Below, piece by piece: positions 58,206 to 64,000 of a stretch of DNA of 64,000 bases. Position 1 is the first letter of the stretch; each line of letters opens with the position of its first letter. The notes beneath the pieces were generated by a model, which was given only the letters and a program-made list of their open reading frames with translations, ran no database searches and was not told the origin of the DNA. Source of the DNA: Oopsacas minuta (lineage: Eukaryota; Porifera; Hexactinellida; Lyssacinosida; Leucopsacidae). A program made the translations under genes and the position numbers. The stretch lies in assembly GCA_024704765.1 (NCBI GenBank), contig JAKMXF010000177.1:186001-250000 (forward strand). Reading direction: 5' to 3'.

Positions 58206-59004
58206 ATATGCCAATATCCTGAGGTCATGTTTTGGCCAAAAGCTAACTCATCATGGGATTATTGCGTCATCATAACTGTATAAAAAATCAAAATTCTCCA
58301 AATTTCTATATTTGGCATTGTATACTGACACTGGTAATAGAACACAATCAAATACTAGTCCGTCATCAAATTAACAACGAAATATAAACTAAACATTCGG
58401 TGTTTGTTGTAGTTTAATGAACGATTTATTTTGTAGCCGACAGTAACTTAATGTGATAAGGGGGGTCAATATCTCACTGAGATTAGAGAAGAATAATGAC
58501 TCCTTTGAGCGTCCATGGTTGCTTTAATAGGGGGGGTCAAAATCTCATGCAACATAACAAGGTAATTCACAAATATAGGTATACGGCATATAAATTAGTG
58601 AATTATTTTGTAATATCAATCTACTTTGTAACCGTTGAGAGCAAGTATCCACGTAAATTTTGAGATTTTGCTAATATGGTCACTATATATTCATAAAAAA
58701 ACTACATTTACAAATGAAAAACTTGAAAATGCGAAATTCGCATTCAGCGTACTTAGTTACCCCTGGCTAGCCGTTTAGAGCAAGCTTGAACGTGCATATT
58801 GAAATTTGGCTTATTTGTTTATTTTATTTTCATAAAAACAACAATAAAATTACATATGATTAATACAAAAGTGTGAAATCGGATTCAGCAAGTTCGAAAT
58901 ATTTAGTGAAGTTTTATTGAATTCTATTTACTTCCTTGATAAATATGAAAATACATAATTATCGTCAAATTCAAATTGCATACCGAAATCCTTTCCTTTA
59001 AACG

Positions 59005-59055
59005 GAAAAATAAACAAACAAACAGACAACAATTGAGATTTAACAATATAGATTT
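59005..59055 (+). repeat. RTE/SINE-like 3' tail
   Basis: AAATAAACAAACAAACAGAC, then AACAATTGAGATTTAACAAT and ATAGATT. The ending matches the copy at 61966-62017, as expected of a shared retroposon 3' end. Confidence 0.5.
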
Positions 59056-59534
59056 TGCATAGTCATGTCATTGATAAAATATTACAAATAGGCAGGTATA
59101 CCATCCACATTGAATATTCTATAATATATAATTGTAGAAATTTAGGAAATGGCCACAATACCCTTCATCGGAACTATCTAAATCTTCCATAAGAGTATAG
59201 ACGGTAGACACATGGAATCTCTAGGCCAAAACTTGCTCCCCGGTTAGGTTATCTCTAGGCTAAAACTTGCCCCTAGATATACATATTATTGGTAACATCT
59301 GATATTTTGCCCTTAAAATACTATAGTAAGTGTGTATAAGGGCAACCTCTAAGATATTGCAAGCGCCGAGATACGGTACAAATTATTCTCCTGATGATGT
59401 TGCATCTCGGAGGTTTACCAGTATTCATTTTATCTCGTTACTTCTGAATTAATTAAAGAATTGCATTGAATAAATATTCTCTCCTAACGATGTAGACGAA
59501 CTTTGCTTCTGAATCAACCTACCTAGCGTGTATA

Positions 59535-60869
59535 CAGTATGTCCCATAAAAATCTGGAAATTGGTCAATTATCTTAAATCTAGCATTTTATGAGTTTGAT
59601 AGTTTGTATCAGACATATCTACTTAAAATTTTATATTCCATTAAGTCATGTTTTTATTGGGAATACATTCCCCTTATATTATAAAAATTTTTTGCGCATA
59701 TTTATTGTTGCATCATCATGACACAAACACTTTTGCTATAATCATTTATATCTGTATTTTCATTCTGATTTAATAGCATTTATTATTCACCATGCGTCAG
59801 ACTGAGAAAAGGGAACACGCAATTATACTTCTAAAGGGGAATAAACACTCAGTTAAGGAAATATCTAGAATTGTAGGGGTCTCATTATCAACGGTTTACA
59901 ACGTAAAATCCCGAATAAGTGAATGTTTGCAAATTGAACGAAGAAAAGGGAGTGGGAGGCCAGGAAAATTACTCCCATTAATAACGAACAGTATCGCACA
60001 ACAAATTCGGAGAACCCCTTACATTTCTCTTAGAGCTATGGCAGACAAGTGTCCAGTTACCACCTCAAAGAATACGGTTGCACGTGCTTAGGAAGAAGTT
60101 AAGGTATACGAAGCCCTACCCTAGCCCCATTCCTCTACTATCTGAGAAAAATCGTATATCACGACTTGAATGGGCAGAGAAAAATCTTAGTAATGATTGG
60201 GAACATGCTATATTCGCCGATGAGGCTTCGATTTGGATCGCACGTGGGAGAATTCGCATGTGGACCAAGGAAGGTACTGAGAGGCTGCGAACAACAGTGA
60301 AACATACCCAAAAAGTCAACATTTGGGCAGCTTTTTCGTCTGTAGCAACGTTTCCACTATGTATTTTCCAAGAAATACTTACAGCAGCTCTCTTTGTGAA
60401 TATACTAGAGGGGCACTTGATAACAAAGCAACTGTTTTTCATGGGTCTGAGTGGTTTTTGGTGCAGGATAACGACCCAAACACACAGCCAAACTAACCAA
60501 GGCATAGATTGACAAAAATATGAAACAAAACAGAATAGACTGGCCAAGTCAAAGTCCAGATGTTAACCCTATTGAAAACTTGTTCGCCTGGATTAAGTTA
60601 GAACTAATCAAACGCAACCCTAAAAATATTCGAGACCTCAAATTACAACTATTGAAAATTTGGGAGGGGATAGATGCAGATTTTCTTCGACCTTATTGGG
60701 CTTCCATGCCCAAAAGATGTCAGCTGGTTCAAGAAAGTAGCGGTTATAAGATAAAATACTGAAGAACTACTAAATTACTTTAGATATTTCGGAAAAACAT
60801 TGGAAAAATCTTCGATAATAATATTCTTTGAAATGATTTACCTATTCCAGTTTTTTATGGGACACACTG
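59535..60869 (+). mobile_element. Tc1-like transposon, about 1.34 kb
   Basis: The ends are inverted: CAGTATGTCCCATAAAAATC on the left; the right end read in reverse is CAGTGTGTCCCATAAAAAAC. Both are flanked by TA. The length is typical of a complete element. Confidence 0.9.
59792..60762 (+). pseudogene. Tc1-like transposase, several lesions
   Basis: The ATG at 59792 starts a helix-turn-helix domain (ISRIVGVSLSTVYNVKSR) followed by a GRPGK AT-hook-like motif. After a shift near 60088 comes the catalytic core: FADEASIWI (first Asp), VNIWAAFS, then, in other frames, VQDNDP (second Asp, about 60465) and WPSQSPDVNPIENLFAW (acidic third residue). A TAG at 60505-60507 stands where Trp is expected. 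My count between the last two acidic residues is 35, not the usual 34, but frame breaks make this tentative. Stop at 60762. The copy is inactive. Confidence 0.88.
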
Positions 60870-61965
60870 TATTTATTGATTTACAGTCTTCGTAAGTCAG
60901 TGTACTTTGCCTAATACACAACGGCCCCTAAAAAATCAAAGATGTTCAGAATAATCGATACTCGTAATGATAATATCATGGATATAGGTAATATCTGTAT
61001 ATGTTCTGGTAAATAAATTATTATACTGTTAGAATCATATATAGAACTCAACAGTCCTTGGGTCTATTTACTTCATGATAGATATTTATCGCTACTGACC
61101 GCAGGTGTACCTAGACGAACTTTATCACTTGAGGCCAGCTATCTAGGTTGTCATGAGTCAATAGGAAGAGTTGTGTATATATATGTTGGATTGTCTATAA
61201 AGCACCAATAACATTCGCTATATTAGCTATAGCCTGTGTTTAAAAACGCATACTGTAAATTCTTTGAGTATGTGTTAATTCCTTTGCTGATCCTGTTGTA
61301 ACTATTTTCCTTCCTGGCCACATTTATTGGTCAATTTGGCCTCTCAAATACAGCCTTAAAATATGTACCTTCAGATTAAAATGACTTAGAACAACATCCA
61401 ACGTGCTGCAGGCACTTCCAAAACAAAAAGTTACCGGCACTCTAGTCACAGCCTAAATGAATTCGATGAACATTCTTGATAATTACAATAAACATATTCC
61501 ATATAGCCAGTGTTCCCGCTAATATACGGGTAGCGAGGGATTTGGTAAGCAAATATAGTAGATAGGTATTGAGGGACCGCCTAAACTGTGGTGTACCTTT
61601 GTAGTGCTCTTAAATCGGTGTGTGTAGATTCTAACTAAACAATTATTGCAAATATTTATGTATTTGACTAGTTTGAGGAATCAAGTTATTAAAATCTCTT
61701 GGGGCATTCATATCATATTGTTAACATAAAGAACTATAATATGGCCCTGCCACTCAAATTTGCTTCCTAATCCCTAGTTACAGGCGATAATACGGTGGCC
61801 ATTTATCTATAGACACACTTAGTCCCAAATTTCGTGAGGTATGACACTAAAATTAATGTGGAAGGCATTCAAAATGAAAAGATTCTGTGGGCTAGGTTTG
61901 GATTCCTTAGAGAGAGCTATGGGACATCACGAAATAGCATACCATATATCCAGTTTTAAACAACG

Positions 61966-62017
61966 GACAAACAGACAAACAAAAACAGGGACAAATTGAG
62001 ATTAAATATTATAGATT
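61966..62017 (+). repeat. RTE/SINE-like 3' tail
   Basis: GACAAACAGACAAACAAAAA, then CAGGGACAAATTGAGATTAA and TATTATAGATTAA. Same ending as at 59005. Confidence 0.5.
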
Positions 62018-63021
62018 AAAGAAAAGGCACAATTTTCCAAGGATGAAATTGAGTGATGAAAATTGATCAATAAAAGTGGTTAAAAGGAAATAAGTGAAAT
62101 TTATGGTCAAATTGCAATAAGATCAGTTATAAACACAAAGAATAGGGAAATACATGAGTGTTTTAGTAAGCTGTATCCACATAAACAGGAATAGAAAATT
62201 TTACAGACTAATCATACAAAATCTAAAATAGATATTTAGGAAAGGTATGCTATGAAATAATACCAGATAAAATTTCGAAACTCAGACCAAATAGGATGGT
62301 AAAATGAAAGTGTTGCGTATAGTTTCATAAAAAAAGCCTATTGGGGGGTGAGTGACACATGAAATGTATATAACTTTCTGTATTTGAGACATAAAATGAA
62401 GGAAAAATATATTTAAAAGTCCCTCCTAGGTTGATATAGAAAGGTCCTAGTGATCTAGGTTGCAAAAAATCAGTTAGCGACCTAGGTTGCTGGTTAGACA
62501 AGCCCAACATAAAATATAATGGCCTAATGTAATTAATTTAGTATAATAAAATAATACAGAAATTATATTTCTAACCAGTGATTCAAAATTAATCGCATTT
62601 GAAGTAAACACTAGAGTGTGCCAAAATTTAACAAGAAGGCACAATCTCCCCGAAATTTCACAATGGGGGCTCCACTCCATGCGCTCCTTCTAATTCTACC
62701 CCCATGGGTGCAGTCCAAATTTTGGTGGACGCAGCCAACAATTCGTTGTATACATGCAAATAGCGAGAATTCAACCAAATATCCTGGAGATCAAACATTT
62801 CGAAGCCGAGTTTTAAGGTCATAAATGAGAAAGCTTTGGAGATAAACCCCCGGTATTCATATGTGGCAACACTGCTTCCCTCCTGCTCTGGGATTCTAGT
62901 TATAACTCAGATAGGGATATGTAGGAGTGTATACGGAAATAAAATAACATATTGCAAGTGCAAAAAATCGAGGTCGAACTGCCTAAACTAGGAAAAGCTG
63001 AGCTTGCAATAAATATATTAC

Positions 63022-63423
63022 CTGCATATCCACAAGAGCACCATACTGAAGTAATAATTTTAAGCAATTAATGTTACCACCTATTGAAGCGAAATGTAAA
63101 GCTGACATGCCATTCTTATCTGAGAAACCATTAACGCCACTGATCCTACGCTCGAGTATAGCTCTAGTTGATTCATGATGGCCAAGTTGACACGATAACA
63201 TCAAACAAGTTCTTCCATTGTTATCTTCTAAGTCATCAGTAAAGTCAAAGGTAAAATAACAATCAATGCAGTCAATAAAGTTCCTTTCAATAGCGTAGTG
63301 CAATGGTAAATAACCATTATCATCTATAACTTTCCAATCAGCACCTCTAGAAATGAGAATTCCGGCAATAACAGAAGAACCGAGAGCGAAAGCCCAATGT
63401 AAAGGAGTACGATGTTGAAGGTC
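63022..63423 (-). CDS. INVS: Inversin orthologue, ankyrin-repeat exon
   Basis: Starts after CTTACAG (acceptor 63425-63424) and ends at ATGCAG|GTAATA; 402 bp, phase 0 at both ends, 134 codons. It encodes four ankyrin repeats: RTPLHWAFALGS, GYLPLHYAIERNF, GRTCLMLSCQLGH and GMSALHFASIGGN. The local pattern LHWA, N-F, D-L-E-x-x-G-R-T matches the middle of the human inversin repeat array. The last repeat is cut by the intron and completed by the exon at 50498. Upstream exons, including the start codon, were not found before base 64000. Confidence 0.9.
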
Positions 63424-64000
63424 CTGTAAGCGTATATAGCGTAACATTTACTATAAAATCAATAAATATAACAGAATTATAATATAGTATATTAACAAAT
63501 TGAATCGACAAAGAAAGTATGAACCTTGACATATCAGATAACAAGCATCTTTTGAATGGAAAAGCTATAAACACATGCCAAATGCATGTAAAACAACAAT
63601 AGCAAATTGGGAAAGTTGATGTCAACCATTTTTAAAAGGTGACTTTCAGCTGACACAATCGCTAAGCGACAAAATCTTCTAATCACTTCGAATAAACTAT
63701 TAACAACTACATTCATGCTCAGCATCAATTCCCAGCAAGGCAATATTGTTACATAAATGTCGCAAAAAAGGTGAGAAACTAGATTTTGAAAAATAAAAAT
63801 GTGCAAATCTTTCCAAAAATGAGCACACTTCTCCTAAAATTAGTAACTCCAAAAAAGAAAGATCATTTCTAACTATTGTTCAAGTCGAATAAATTACTTA
63901 CAAACCAAAGTTAATCGGAATCAATATTGGTATAAATCTGGTGTTAATAAAGAAAAGCAATAGGTTGAGTAAAGCTGGACCAAGGGATGAATAACAAGAA
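63424..64000 (-). other. INVS intron, upstream part (incomplete)
   Basis: No further ankyrin exon is recognisable up to the window edge. Two minus-strand frames (63347-63625, 63534-63806) show hydrophobic sequence without repeat motifs and are not supported. Confidence 0.5.

Larger units (their letters stand above)
50499..63021 (-). other. INVS intron, 12.5 kb
   Basis: Standard GT-AG boundaries (CAG|GTAATA at 63021; TTTAG at 50499). It contains the fold-back copy 51645-52560, RING-containing element 52628-53545, hAT MITE 54004-54548, integrase exon 54590-54859, an unidentified relic 56160-57560, repeat 58030-58205 and Tc1-like element 59535-60869. Stretches 55500-56150 and 60870-63021 show nothing recognisable apart from an RTE/SINE-like tail at 61966. 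Confidence 0.8.

Noticed and set aside
63534-63806. Further upstream INVS exon
   Set aside because: No ankyrin motif, and no acceptor/donor pair with fitting phase was found.

Overview
The window is AT-rich, metazoan-type nuclear DNA: long introns with consensus splice sites, AATAAA-type polyadenylation, and a dense layer of decayed animal-style DNA transposons. No bacterial operon structure, CRISPR array or rRNA is visible. The two host genes are both very diverged from their vertebrate homologues. Together with a cilium gene (inversin), this points to a fast-evolving, ciliated invertebrate. I cannot name the phylum.

Host genes, both on the minus strand. (1) The 3' part of an inversin (INVS/NPHP2) orthologue in three exons: 63423-63022, 50498-49945 and 29138-28478. 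They join in frame to 538 codons plus stop and encode nine ankyrin repeats, three IQ motifs and the C-terminus; the 5' exons lie beyond base 64000. The two introns are 12.5 kb and 20.8 kb, and the larger one appears to use a GC-AG donor. (2) A complete, intronless 713-codon ORF (14243-12102) that I read as a very diverged NOP14, a small-subunit processome protein. A 243-bp MITE sits about 50 bp upstream of its ATG.

The remainder is mostly mobile-element debris. 0-5 kb: an integrase exon, a relic of a TE protein, an endonuclease fragment of a non-LTR retrotransposon. 7-11 kb: a Merlin transposase pseudogene, an OTU-protease relic whose catalytic Cys is Ser, and a GC-rich FLYWCH/MULE transposase whose 3' end is duplicated as a 0.5-kb palindrome. 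17-18.4 kb: a GINGER/Gypsy-type integrase with GPY/F-like tail, followed by a Ulp1-like protease. 19-25 kb: several hAT-type non-autonomous elements, some with clear 8-bp target duplications, and a long inverted-repeat pair. 25.8-27.2 kb: a nearly intact mariner.

Inside INVS intron 29139-49944 lie a fold-back element, an unidentified broken coding relic, a second mariner, a fold-back family member, a hAT transposase relic, and a 2.27-kb integrase element with about 165-bp terminal inverted repeats resembling the source of KRBA2/SCAND3. Inside intron 50499-63021 lie another fold-back copy, a RING-finger relic flanked by related terminal motifs, a hAT MITE, a second copy of the spliced integrase exon, and a Tc1-like element. 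The transposon genes are almost all broken by stops or frameshifts; the two host genes are not.
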